The position numbers and the translations under genes are program-made. Shown one piece after another: positions 26,180 to 37,234 of a stretch of 64,000 nt of DNA; positions within the stretch are counted from its first letter, which is position 1; each line of letters begins with the position of its first letter. The stretch spans positions 48,634 to 112,633 of the forward strand of contig NZ_JAINVZ010000024.1 in NCBI RefSeq assembly GCF_019890615.1, written 5' to 3'. This DNA comes from Streptantibioticus parmotrematis (GTDB taxonomy: Bacteria > Actinomycetota > Actinomycetes > Streptomycetales > Streptomycetaceae). The notes beneath the pieces were generated by a model. The model had not been told where the DNA came from and did no database searches. It saw nothing but the letters and a program-made list of their open reading frames with translations.

Positions 26180-28090
26180 ATGACCGAGGACGGGCGCGGC
26201 GGGCGGGACGACGAGGACGGGCGGGACGACGGCGGGGGTGAGCGGGCGGACGGGGGTTGTCGGGCTGACGGGAGTCATCGGCCGGACGGCGGTGAGCAGG
26301 CCGGGAAGCGGTCGGCGGTGCGGTCGCTGCTGCGGCTGTGGCCCTACGTGCGGCCGGTCGCGGCGCGGCTGTTCGGGTCCGCCGGGGTGGCCGTGCTGGC
26401 CTCGTGCCTGTCGCTGCTGATCCCGTTGGTCCTCAAGTGGCTGGTGGACGGCCCCGTCGCGCGGCACGACCCGGCGGGCGTGTGGCTCGGCGGCGGACTG
26501 GTGCTGCTGCTGGGAGTGCTGGAGGCCGGGCTGTTCGGGGTGCGCCGCTGGCTGGTGGCCCGGCCGATGGCCGGTCTCGAAGCACATCTGCGCCGTGACC
26601 TCTACCAGCGGCTGCAACGGCTGCCGGTGGCCTTCCACGACCGCTGGGGCTCCGGGCAGCTGCTCTCGCGCGGCACCAACGACCTCCAGATCCTGCGGAT
26701 GTTCCTGACCTTCCCGCTGGTCTTCCTCGTGGTCAACTCGACCACCATCGTGGTCGGTTTCGCGATCCTGCTGACGCAGCAGTGGACGCTGGGCCTGATC
26801 CTGCTGGTCCCCGTGGTGCCGCTGGTGGTGCTCTGCTCGTACTTCGAGTCCCGCTACTCGCTGGCCACCCGCCGGGCGCAGGACCAGATCGGCGACCTGA
26901 CCACGCTGGTCGAGGAGTCGGTGCTCGGCATCCGCGTCATCAAGGCGTTCGGCAGGCACCGCAGCCAGGCCCGCGCCTTCCGTGACCAGTCGCACGGCCT
27001 GCGCGGCACGGAACTGCGCAAGGCGGCGCTGCTGGGCGACCTGTGGGCGGTCATCACCGGCCTGCCCGACGTCGCGCTGGGCGCCGCCCTGGTCGCCGGG
27101 TGCGTCCAGGTCTCCGACGGCTCGGTGTCGGCCGGGACGCTGGTCGCCTTCCTGTCCACCGCGCTGACGCTGCGCTGGCCGGTGGAGTCGCTGGGCTGGC
27201 TGCTGTCGCTGAGCAACGAGGCGGCCACGGCGGCCGACCGGTACTTCGAGGTGATGGACACCCCCGAACCCCCCGACGCGCCGCGGCAGGACGCCGAACG
27301 GGCGGACGGCGTCGAGCGGCGGGCGGGCGGCGCCGGTACCGCGGACGGCATCCGGTTCGACGGGGTGCGGTTCCGCTACCCGGACGCGCCCGCCGGGACG
27401 CTCGATCTGCTCACCGGGATCGACCTGCACATCCGCTCCGGCGAGACGATGGCGCTGGTCGGCGCGACCGGTTCCGGCAAGACGTCGCTGACCACGCTGA
27501 TACCGCGGCTGTACGAGGTGAGCGCGGGCCGCGTCACGCTGGACGGCGCGGACGCCGCGCTGATGCCGCGCGACCGGCTGCGCTCGCTGGTGGCGACCGC
27601 CTTCGAGGACCCCACCCTGTTCTCCGCCAGCGTGCGGGAGAACGTGCTGATGGGCGCCCCGGGGGCGAGCGACGAGGAGTTGCTGCGGGCGCTGGCGATC
27701 GCCCAGTGCGGTTTCGTGCACGATCTGCCGGACGGCGTGGAGACGCAGGTCGGCGAGCAGGGCCTGAGTCTGTCGGGCGGGCAGCGGCAACGGCTGGCGC
27801 TGGCCCGCGCGGTCGTCGGCAGACCCCGGTTCCTGGTGCTCGACGACCCGCTGTCGGCGCTGGACGTGCACACCGAGGCGCTGGTGGAGGCCGCCCTGCG
27901 GCAGGTGCTGGCGACCACCACCGCGCTGGTCGTGGCGCACCGCCCGTCCACCGTCCAGCTCGCCGACCGTGTCGCGCTGTTGTCGCGGGGCCGGATCGCG
28001 GCCGTGGGCACCCACCGTGAACTGCTCGCCGGCAGCGCCGAGTACCGGTGGCTGATGTCCGGCGGCACCGACGAGAGGAGCGCCGCGTGA
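26180..28090 (+). CDS. ABC exporter half, degenerate-site subunit
   Basis: 636 residues from ATG 26180 with AAGGGGG upstream. The first ~45 residues are Asp/Gly-rich. A six-helix exporter membrane domain follows, then an NBD with Walker A GATGSGKTS (Lys434) and signature LSGGQRQ. The Q-loop Gln is replaced by Glu (about 476, FEDPTLF), and the catalytic Glu after Walker B is Asp (VLDDPLS, about 556). These changes mark the subunit whose own site hydrolyses poorly. The next gene starts within its stop (GTGA), so the two form an obligate heterodimer. The exported substrate is unknown. Confidence 0.92.
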   Translation: MTEDGRGGRDDEDGRDDGGGERADGGCRADGSHRPDGGEQAGKRSAVRSLLRLWPYVRPVAARLFGSAGVAVLASCLSLLIPLVLKWLVDGPVARHDPAGVWLGGGLVLLLGVLEAGLFGVRRWLVARPMAGLEAHLRRDLYQRLQRLPVAFHDRWGSGQLLSRGTNDLQILRMFLTFPLVFLVVNSTTIVVGFAILLTQQWTLGLILLVPVVPLVVLCSYFESRYSLATRRAQDQIGDLTTLVEESVLGIRVIKAFGRHRSQARAFRDQSHGLRGTELRKAALLGDLWAVITGLPDVALGAALVAGCVQVSDGSVSAGTLVAFLSTALTLRWPVESLGWLLSLSNEAATAADRYFEVMDTPEPPDAPRQDAERADGVERRAGGAGTADGIRFDGVRFRYPDAPAGTLDLLTGIDLHIRSGETMALVGATGSGKTSLTTLIPRLYEVSAGRVTLDGADAALMPRDRLRSLVATAFEDPTLFSASVRENVLMGAPGASDEELLRALAIAQCGFVHDLPDGVETQVGEQGLSLSGGQRQRLALARAVVGRPRFLVLDDPLSALDVHTEALVEAALRQVLATTTALVVAHRPSTVQLADRVALLSRGRIAAVGTHRELLAGSAEYRWLMSGGTDERSAA

Positions 28091-29973
28091 CGTCCGCCAC
28101 GACGACCCCGGCCGACCGCGCCGACGACGAACGGCGCCCGGGCGGCGCGCGGCCGGACACCGGCGAGCCGTCCCCCGCGCGGCGCGACCCGTACGACCGC
28201 GACGTGCTGCCCGCCCCGCCGGGGGCGTCGCGGGCGCTGCTGCGCGAACTGGTCGGACCGCACAAGGTGCGCGCCTGGTGCGCCGCGATCATGCTGCTGG
28301 TGCAGCAGGCGGCGGTGCAGGCGGGCCCGTTGATCGTGGCGTACGCGATCGACCGCGCGGTGCCCGCGCTGCGCGCCCACGACCGGGGCCCGCTGATCGT
28401 CACCGCCGTCGGGTACATCGGCTGCGCGCTGCTCGGCGGCTGGTTGCAGCGCACGTTCATCCGGTCCTCGGCGATCGTCAGCCAGGACGTGCTGCTGGAG
28501 CTGCGCGGCCGCATCTTCCGGCAGGCGCAGGCGCTCGGCCTGGACTTCCACGAGCGCTACACCTCCGGCCGGATCATCGCGCGGGCCACCTCCGACGTGG
28601 AGGCGATCCGCGAGCTGCTCACCGAGGGCCTCCAGGAGCTGCTGAACGTCGGCCTGTCCGTGCTGTACATCGCGGGCGTGCTGATCTGGCTGGACTGGCG
28701 GCTGGGGCTGTTCTCGCTGGCGACGGCGGTGCCGCTGGTGTTCTCCGTACGGCGTTTCCGGCGCCGCTCCAAGCGGGTCTACACCCGGCGGTCGGCGGCG
28801 ATGGCCTCGGTGATCGTGCGGTTCTCCGAGACGCTGGGCGGCATCCGCCCGGTGCAGGCGTTCCGCCGCGAGCGGGCCAACGACGAGGCGTTCGCCCGGC
28901 TCAACAGCGCGCACCGGGCGGCCAACGGCGACGCGATCGTGGAGATGGGCCGGTTCACCGTCAGCTCGTGGCTGATCGCCAACACCTCGGTGGCGCTGGT
29001 GGTGCTGTGGGGCGCCTACCGGGTGGCGGCCGGTTCGCTGGAACTGGGCGTGCTGGCCGCGTTCGTGCTCTACCTGCGGCGGCTGTACGCGCCGATCGAC
29101 CCGCTGGGGATGTTCCTCAACTCCTGGCAGTCGGCGGCCGCTTCGCTGGAGAAGATCGCCGGGCTGCTGGCGCAGAGCCCGTCGGTTCCCGAGCCCGCCG
29201 AGCCCAGGGCCCTGCCGGAGCGGGCGAGCGGGCGGCCCGGCCGCGCGGTGGTGTTCGAGGGCGTGCGCTTCGCGTACCGCACGGGTGGCGAGGTGCTGCC
29301 GCGCTTCGACCTGGCGGTGCCCGCGGGCCAGACCGTCGCCGTGGTCGGCGCGACCGGCGCGGGCAAGTCCACCCTGGCCAAGCTGCTGGCGAGGTTCTAC
29401 GACCCGACGTCCGGCCGGGTCACGCTGGACGGCGTGGACCTGCGGGAGCTGGCGGTGCCCGAACTGCGGCGCGGCGTGGTGATGGTGACGCAGGAGGCGT
29501 TCCTGTTCTCCGGCACCGTCGCGGAGAACATCGCGCTGGGCGACCCGGACGCCACGCCCGAGCAGATCGAGGCGGCGGCCAAGGCCATCGGCGCCCACGA
29601 CTTCATCGCCGGGCTGCCGGAGGGGTACGACACCGACGTGCGCAAGCGCGGCGGCCGGATCTCGGCGGGCCAGCGGCAGTTGGTGGCGTTCGCCCGGGCG
29701 CTGCTGGCCGACCCGGCGGTGCTGATCCTGGACGAGGCGACCAGTTCGCTGGACGTGCCGGGTGAGCGGGCGGTGCAGCGCGCGATGCACACCGTGCTGC
29801 GCGGGCGCACGGCGGTCGTGATCGCGCACCGGCTCTCCACGGTGGAGATCGCCGACCGGGTGCTGGTGATGGCGGACGGCCGCGTGGTCGAGGACGGCCC
29901 GCCGTCGGAACTGACGCGTGCCGACGGCGAGTTCGCGGGCCTGCACCGCGCCTGGCGCGACAGCCTGGTCTGA
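28087..29973 (+). CDS. ABC exporter half, catalytic-site subunit
   Basis: 628 residues from GTG 28087, with GAGAGGAG upstream. The membrane domain has the exporter landmarks GRIIARATSDVEAIRELL and VQAFRRERANDEAF. The NBD has Walker A GATGAGKST, Q-loop VTQEAFLFS, Walker B VLILDEATSSLD with a proper catalytic Glu, and AHRLST. Its signature is the variant ISAGQRQ, which would face the degenerate site of the partner, leaving one good ATP site. That is the pattern of asymmetric heterodimeric exporters. It converges on glgP across a strong hairpin. Confidence 0.93.
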   Translation: MTSATTTPADRADDERRPGGARPDTGEPSPARRDPYDRDVLPAPPGASRALLRELVGPHKVRAWCAAIMLLVQQAAVQAGPLIVAYAIDRAVPALRAHDRGPLIVTAVGYIGCALLGGWLQRTFIRSSAIVSQDVLLELRGRIFRQAQALGLDFHERYTSGRIIARATSDVEAIRELLTEGLQELLNVGLSVLYIAGVLIWLDWRLGLFSLATAVPLVFSVRRFRRRSKRVYTRRSAAMASVIVRFSETLGGIRPVQAFRRERANDEAFARLNSAHRAANGDAIVEMGRFTVSSWLIANTSVALVVLWGAYRVAAGSLELGVLAAFVLYLRRLYAPIDPLGMFLNSWQSAAASLEKIAGLLAQSPSVPEPAEPRALPERASGRPGRAVVFEGVRFAYRTGGEVLPRFDLAVPAGQTVAVVGATGAGKSTLAKLLARFYDPTSGRVTLDGVDLRELAVPELRRGVVMVTQEAFLFSGTVAENIALGDPDATPEQIEAAAKAIGAHDFIAGLPEGYDTDVRKRGGRISAGQRQLVAFARALLADPAVLILDEATSSLDVPGERAVQRAMHTVLRGRTAVVIAHRLSTVEIADRVLVMADGRVVEDGPPSELTRADGEFAGLHRAWRDSLV

Positions 29974-29990
29974 ACGGGCGGCGCCTCGCG

Positions 29991-30028
29991 CCGCCGCGCC
30001 CCGGCGACAGTGCTCCGGGGCGCGGCGG
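29991..30028. terminator. Bidirectional hairpin terminator between exporter and glgP
   Basis: CCGCCGCGCCCCGG (29991-30004) pairs perfectly with 30015-30028 around a 10-nt loop. It lies between two convergent genes and can serve both. Confidence 0.75.
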
Positions 30029-30037
30029 TCGGAGGGC

Positions 30038-32671
30038 TCAGCGCAGGACGCCCGCCGTCATCCCGGTGGTCTCGGGCGGGACGGCGATCAGGCCCGGCTC
30101 CGCGGGCGAGGCCAGCAGCGGGTGCGCGGGCAGCACGCGCACCGTGTAGCCGAACGGGCCGCTGCGGTCCAGCGTCAGCGGGCCCTCGTAGAGCCTGCGG
30201 CCGTCGAGGTCGGGATGGCCGCCGGCCGGTTTGAGGGAGACCACGACGGGATCGGTGATGCGGTCGGACTCGTCGACCCGCCCGGAGACCGCCTGGACGT
30301 CCACCTCGCCGGGTTCCAGATCGCCGAGGGCGACCCTGACCCGCAGGGTGAGCGAGGAGCCCAACTCCGGTGTGCCGCCCGCGGGCTGGGCCTCCACGTG
30401 GTCGACGGCGACCTTGGGCCACTGCTCGCGCACCCGGGCCTTCCAGGCGCTCAGCTCACGCGCCACCGGCGCGGTCAGCGCGCGGTGCGCCCGGGCGGCG
30501 GGCGCGTACAGCTCGTCCACGTACTCCCGGACCATGCGGCTGGCCAGCACCTTCGGGCCGAGGGTGACCAGGGTGTGCCGGACCATCTCGATCCAGCGGC
30601 GCGGCAGTCCGCCCCGGTCGGTGTCGTAGAAGCAGGGGGCGACCCGTGACTCGATCAACTGGTAGAGCGCGGCGGCCTCGATGTCGTCGCGCCGGTCGGT
30701 GTCACCGTCGCCACCGGCACCCGCGCCCTCGTCAGCTGTCGGGATCGACCAGCCGTTGTCGCCGTCGAACCACTCGTCCCACCAGCCGTCCAGCACCGAC
30801 AGGTTGAGGCCGCCGTTGAGCGCGGCCTTCATCCCCGAGGTGCCGCAGGCCTCCAGCGGGCGCAACGGGTTGTTGAGCCAGACGTCGCAGCCCGGCAGCA
30901 TCGCCTGCGACATCGCCATGTCGTAGTCGGGCAGGAAGACGATGCGGTGGCGGACCCGGTGCTCGTCGGCGAAGCGTACGAGTTCCTGGACCAGCCGCTT
31001 GCCGCCGTCGTCCGCCGGGTGCGCCTTGCCCGCCACCACGATCTGGATCGGCCGCTCCGGGTGGAGCAGCAGTCCGGCGAGCCGCTCGGGGTCGCGCAGC
31101 ATCAGGGTGAGTCGCTTGTAGGACGGGACGCGGCGGGCGAAGCCGATGGTCAGGACGGACGGGTCCAGCACCTGGTCGCACCAGCCGAGTTCGAGGTCGC
31201 CCGCGCCGCGCTGCCGCCAGGAGGCGCGCAGCCGCCCGCGTACCTCCTCGACGAGCTTCTCGCGCAGGGTGCGGCGCAACTCCCAGATCGCGGCGTCCGG
31301 GATGGACTCGACGGCCTCCCAGCGCTCCGCGCCGCCGACGGTCAGGGCGTCCTCGGTGCGCTGCCCGCCGACCTGGCGGGCGGCCGGCCGCAGCACCTCG
31401 GGCGCGATCCAGGTGGGCGCGTGGACGCCGTTGGTGATGGACCGGATCGGCACCTCCTCCGGGTCGAACCCGGGCCACAGCCCCGCGAACATCGCGCGGC
31501 TGACGGCGCCGTGCAGGGTGCTGACGCCGTTGGCCCGCTGGGCCAGGCGCAGGCCCATCACGGCCATGTTGAACACGTCCGGGTCGCCGCCGGGGTAGTT
31601 CTCGGCGCCCAGCGTGAGCACCCGGTCGACGTCGACGTCGGGCAGTTCGCCGCCGGGCCCGAGGTGGCGGCCGATCAGGCCGCGGTCGAAGCGGTCGATG
31701 CCGGCCGGGACGGGGGTGTGCGTGGTGAACACGGTCCCGGCGCGCACCGCTTCGAGGGCGGCGTCGAAGTCGAGTTCCGGGGCGAGTTCGTTGATCCGCT
31801 CCAGGCCGAGGAACCCGGCGTGGCCCTCGTTGGTGTGGAACACCTCGGGGGCGGGGTGGCCGGTGATCCGGCAGTAGGCGCGCAGCGCGCGCACCCCGCC
31901 GATGCCGAGCAGCATCTCCTGGAGCAGCCGGTGTTCGCTGCCGCCGCCGTACAGGCGGTCGGTGACCTCGCGTTCGCCGAGGCTGTTGTCCTCGACGTCG
32001 GAGTCGAGCAGCAGCAGCGGTACGCGGCCGACCTTCGCCTGCCAGACCTGGGCGTGCAGCGTGCGGCCGCCGGGCAGGGCGAGGGTGACGCGGGCCGGGT
32101 CGCCGCCGGGCTCGCGCAGCAGCGTCAGCGGCAGCTCGTTGGGGTCGAGCACCGGGTAGTGCTCCTGCTGCCAGCCCTCGCGGGACAGCGACTGGCGGAA
32201 GTACCCATGCCGGTAGAGCAGTCCGACGCCGATCAGCGGCAGGCCGAGGTCGGAGGCGGCCTTGAGGTGGTCCCCGGCCAGGATGCCGAGGCCGCCGGAG
32301 TACTGCGGCAGGGCCGCGGTGATGCCGTACTCCGGCGAGAAGTAGGCGATGGCGGACGGCAGTTCGCGGTCGTCGGCGCCCTGGTACCAGCGGGGGCCGG
32401 TGAGGTAGTCGGTGAGGTCCTCGGCCGCGGCGGTCAGGCGCCGCAGGAACCTGCGGTCCCTGGCGAGGGCGGCGAGCCGGTCGGCGGGCACCGCGCCCAG
32501 CAGCCGCACCGGGTCGCCGCCCGCGGCGCGCCAGCCGCCGGGGTCGACGGACTGGAGCAGCTCGCGGGTCTCCGGATGCCAGGACCAGCGCAGGTTCTGC
32601 GCCAGCTCCCCCAGCGGGCGCAGGGGTTCGGGGAGGACCGTACGGACAGTGAATCGACGAATAGCCTTCAC
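30038..32671 (-). CDS. glgP: Alpha-glucan (glycogen/maltodextrin) phosphorylase
   Basis: 877 residues from GTG 32671, where the family sequence begins (KAIRRFTVR); only a weak GTAGGT is upstream. It phosphorolyses alpha-1,4-glucans to glucose-1-phosphate. This is the short actinomycete class: NLRWSWHPETRELL, FSPEYGITAALPQYSGGLGILAGDHLKAASDLG, FHTNEGHAGFLGLERI, SITNGVHAPTW and IGFARRVPSYKR. The PLP lysine is about 615 in ACGTSGMKAALNGGLNLSVLDGWW. The gene is divergent from the glgE operon, so breakdown and synthesis are controlled from one intergenic region. Confidence 0.95.
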   Translation of the reverse strand: MKAIRRFTVRTVLPEPLRPLGELAQNLRWSWHPETRELLQSVDPGGWRAAGGDPVRLLGAVPADRLAALARDRRFLRRLTAAAEDLTDYLTGPRWYQGADDRELPSAIAYFSPEYGITAALPQYSGGLGILAGDHLKAASDLGLPLIGVGLLYRHGYFRQSLSREGWQQEHYPVLDPNELPLTLLREPGGDPARVTLALPGGRTLHAQVWQAKVGRVPLLLLDSDVEDNSLGEREVTDRLYGGGSEHRLLQEMLLGIGGVRALRAYCRITGHPAPEVFHTNEGHAGFLGLERINELAPELDFDAALEAVRAGTVFTTHTPVPAGIDRFDRGLIGRHLGPGGELPDVDVDRVLTLGAENYPGGDPDVFNMAVMGLRLAQRANGVSTLHGAVSRAMFAGLWPGFDPEEVPIRSITNGVHAPTWIAPEVLRPAARQVGGQRTEDALTVGGAERWEAVESIPDAAIWELRRTLREKLVEEVRGRLRASWRQRGAGDLELGWCDQVLDPSVLTIGFARRVPSYKRLTLMLRDPERLAGLLLHPERPIQIVVAGKAHPADDGGKRLVQELVRFADEHRVRHRIVFLPDYDMAMSQAMLPGCDVWLNNPLRPLEACGTSGMKAALNGGLNLSVLDGWWDEWFDGDNGWSIPTADEGAGAGGDGDTDRRDDIEAAALYQLIESRVAPCFYDTDRGGLPRRWIEMVRHTLVTLGPKVLASRMVREYVDELYAPAARAHRALTAPVARELSAWKARVREQWPKVAVDHVEAQPAGGTPELGSSLTLRVRVALGDLEPGEVDVQAVSGRVDESDRITDPVVVSLKPAGGHPDLDGRRLYEGPLTLDRSGPFGYTVRVLPAHPLLASPAEPGLIAVPPETTGMTAGVLR

Positions 32672-33086
32672 ACCTACGACCGTAGCGGCGTCCGCACCCG
32701 TTTCGCCCGACGTCCGGCGTTCCCGGAGGGCTCGTTGACTCTTCCCGGGCGCACGACCAGCGCACCTTTGGCCCTCGATCCGGCCGAACGCGCCCCCGGC
32801 GCACCGGCGAGCCGGGACGCCTCGCCGGGGACGGCGGGACGGGCCGAACCCGGGGGTGTTCCCGCAACGCGGCGGGGAAGGCTTTCCGGGGCGGGCGCCG
32901 GGTGCGGTCCCGCGGTGTGCGGCCGGTGGTGGTGGCCCGGGCACGGGCCACGACGCGGGCCGGTCCGCCGTGGCCGCGAACCGGTCGGGGGACCCGTGGC
33001 GCGCCCGCGCGCGGGGAGCGACCGGTGCGCGATTTTTCCGTTGAAGCCATCCAAATCCAACCGAGTGAACGCGGTGGGGAGCGGTC
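32672..33086. other. 415-bp divergent region between glgP and glgE
   Basis: No gene is supported. A perfect 8-bp hairpin, GTGGCCCG-GGCA-CGGGCCAC (32932-32951), is present. The last 70 bp before glgE become notably AT-richer (GATTTTTCCGTTG, ATCCAAATCCAACC), as expected of a promoter. Confidence 0.5.
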
Positions 33087-35170
33087 ATGCAGCCGAGTGC
33101 GAAGTCGGGCAAGCGGATAGAAAGGGCTTCGGGGGCACCGAGACCACGCGACGACGTAAGCCCAGGTGAGCCAATGATCGGTCGTATCCCGGTACTCGAT
33201 CCGGGCCCGCTCGTGGACTGCGGGCGCCGCCCGGCGAAAGCCGTGGTGGGCGAGGCGTTCGAGGTGTCCGCCACCGTCTTCCGCGAGGGCCATGACGCCG
33301 TCGCCGCCAACGTCGTGCTGCGCGATCCGGCGGGCCGCTGCGGTCCGTGGACACCGCTGCGCGAACTGGCTCCCGGCACCGACCGCTGGGGGGCCGAGGT
33401 CACCCCGACGGCCGAAGGCCGCTGGACCTTTACCGTCGAGGCCTGGTCGGACCCGCTCGGCACGTGGCGGCACGCCGCACACGTTAAGATCCCGGCCGGC
33501 ATCGACACCGACCTGGTGCTGACCGAGGGCGCCGCGCTGCACGAACGGGCGGCGGCGGGCGTGCCGAAGAAGGACGGCCGGGCGGTGGTCCTGGACGTGG
33601 TGGACGCGCTGCGCGACCCGGCCAGGAGCGCCGCGGACCGGCTGGCGGCGGCCCTGGAGCCCGAGGTCCTCGCGGTGCTCGGCCGCCACCCGTTGCGCGA
33701 ACTGGTCAGCGCCACCCGGCCGCTGCCGCTCCAGGTGGAGCGCCGCAGGGCGCTGTTCGGCTCCTGGTACGAGTTCTTCCCGCGCTCCGAGGGCGCTGTC
33801 CTCAAGCCCGGCGAGCCGCCGGTGTCGGGGACGCTGCGGACCGCGGCGGAGCGGCTTCCGGCGGTCGCCGCGATGGGCTTCGACGTGGTCTACCTGCCGC
33901 CGATTCACCCGATCGGCCGCGCGTACCGCAAGGGCCCCAACAACACGCTGTCGGCGGGCCCGTACGACGTCGGCTCACCGTGGGCGATCGGTTCGCCGGA
34001 CGGCGGGCACGACGCCGTCCATCCGGACCTGGGCACGCTCGACGACTTCGACGCGTTCGTGGAGCGGGCGCGGGAGCTGCGGATGGAGGTGGCGCTGGAC
34101 TTCGCGCTCCAGTGCTCCCCGGACCACCCGTGGGTGGCCAAGCACCCGCAGTGGTTCCACCACCGCGCGGACGGCTCGATCGCGTACGCGGAGAACCCGC
34201 CCAAGAAGTACCAGGACATCTACCCGCTCGCCTTCGACGCGGACTTCCGCGGTCTGACGAAGGAGACGCTGCGGGTGCTGCGGCACTGGATGGACCACGG
34301 GGTGCGGATCTTCCGCGTCGACAACCCGCACACCAAGCCGGTCGTGTTCTGGGAGAAGGTGATCGGCGAGGTCAACCGCACCGATCCCGACGTGATCTTC
34401 CTGGCCGAGGCGTTCACCCGCCCGGCGATGATGCGCACACTGGCCGAGGTCGGCTTCCAGCAGTCGTACACCTACTTCACCTGGCGCAACTCCAAGGACG
34501 AACTGACCGACTACCTGACGGAGTTGAGCCAGGAGACGGCGCACGTGCTGCGGCCCAACCTGTTCGTCAACACCCCGGACATCCTGCACGCCTACCTCCA
34601 GCACGGCGGGCGGGCCGCGTTCGAGGTGCGGGCGGTGCTGGCGGCGACGCTCTCGCCGAGCTGGGGCGTCTACTCCGGCTTCGAGCTGTGCGAGCGCACC
34701 CCGTACCGGGAGGGCAGCGAGGAGTACCTCAACTCGGAGAAGTACGAGCTGCGGCCGCGCGACTGGGCGGGCGCGGAGGCCCAGGGCCGCTCGCTGGCCC
34801 CGCTGCTGACCACGCTCAACCGGCTGCGCCGCCGTCACCCGGCGCTCCAGCAGCTGCGCAACCTGCGGTTCCACCGCACCGACAACGAGGCCGTCGTCGC
34901 GTACTCGAAACGGGCGCGGACGGCCGACGGCGGTCACGACACCGTACTGGTGGTCGTCAACCTCGACCCGCACCACACCCGCGAGGCGACCGTGTCGTTG
35001 GACATGCCGGAACTCGGCCTGGAATGGCACGAGTCCACCCCGGTGCGCGACGCGCTCACCGGCGAGACCTACCACTGGGGCAGGGACAACTACGTGCGGC
35101 TGGACCCGGCCACGGTGCCCGCGCACGTGTTCTCGCTGCGACCGTCCTCACCGATCGGAGGGTCACCCAA

Positions 35171-35174
<4 letters not shown>
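33087..35174 (+). CDS. glgE: Alpha-1,4-glucan:maltose-1-phosphate maltosyltransferase GlgE
   Basis: 695 residues from ATG 33087 (GGGGAG five bases upstream). ATG 33174 with AGGTGA is an alternative that begins just before GRIPVLD. GlgE adds maltosyl units from maltose-1-phosphate to growing alpha-glucan. Landmarks are [23 protein letters not shown] (N domain), [33 protein letters not shown] and [14 protein letters not shown]. The nucleophile is Asp412 in [11 protein letters not shown] and the acid/base Glu441 in FLAEAFTRP, with the 29-residue spacing known from Streptomyces GlgE. The gene order glgE-treS-mak-glgB is the classical GlgE pathway operon. Confidence 0.97.
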
Positions 35175-36871
<1,697 letters not shown>

Positions 36872-36885
36872 CGGAAGCGGGCCCG

Positions 36886-36918
36886 CGCGGTCCGCCCGGA
36901 GCGTCCGGGCGGACCGCG
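36886..36918 (+). terminator. Hairpin terminator after treS
   Basis: CGCGGTCCGCCCGGA (36886-36900) pairs perfectly over 15 bp with 36904-36918 around a GCG loop, 15 bp after the treS stop. It could attenuate readthrough into mak and glgB. Confidence 0.72.
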
Positions 36919-36951
36919 GGACCAGCCACGAGCTGCTGACGAAGCGTCAGC

Positions 36952-36981
36952 AAGCTTGGCGGGCAAAAGCTTGGCGGGCAA
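36952..36981 (+). repeat. Perfect 15-bp tandem duplication
   Basis: AAGCTTGGCGGGCAA is repeated twice without spacer or mismatch, directly after the small hairpin in the treS-mak gap. It may reflect recent slippage. Confidence 0.9.
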
Positions 36982-37234
36982 GGGTTCCGGCCCCCGGCCC
37001 CTCGCGGGCCCGGCGCGAGTCCGGTTTCACCCGCCGGGGCGCGGGCAGGCTCCACCGTGCCGGTCCCGGCGCCGTACGCAACGCACCGGGCCGCCGCGTA
37101 CACCACTTGCGCCACCTGCACGGATGGTCCTTCGACCCACACGGTTGCACCGCCGGACAGCTGCCACCGCGCGCCCTTTCACTGAGGTCCCCCACCGCAT
37201 CGGACGGGTGCGCGTATCCCGAGGAAAGGACGTC

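Larger units (their letters stand above)
36872..37234 (+). other. 363-bp gap between treS and mak with hairpins and a duplication
   Basis: No gene is supported. It contains a strong terminator-like hairpin right after treS, a second perfect hairpin TGCTGACG-AAG-CGTCAGCA (36934-36952) and a 15-bp tandem duplication. The GAGGAAAGGA ribosome site of mak is at its end, so mak probably has its own promoter here. Confidence 0.6.
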
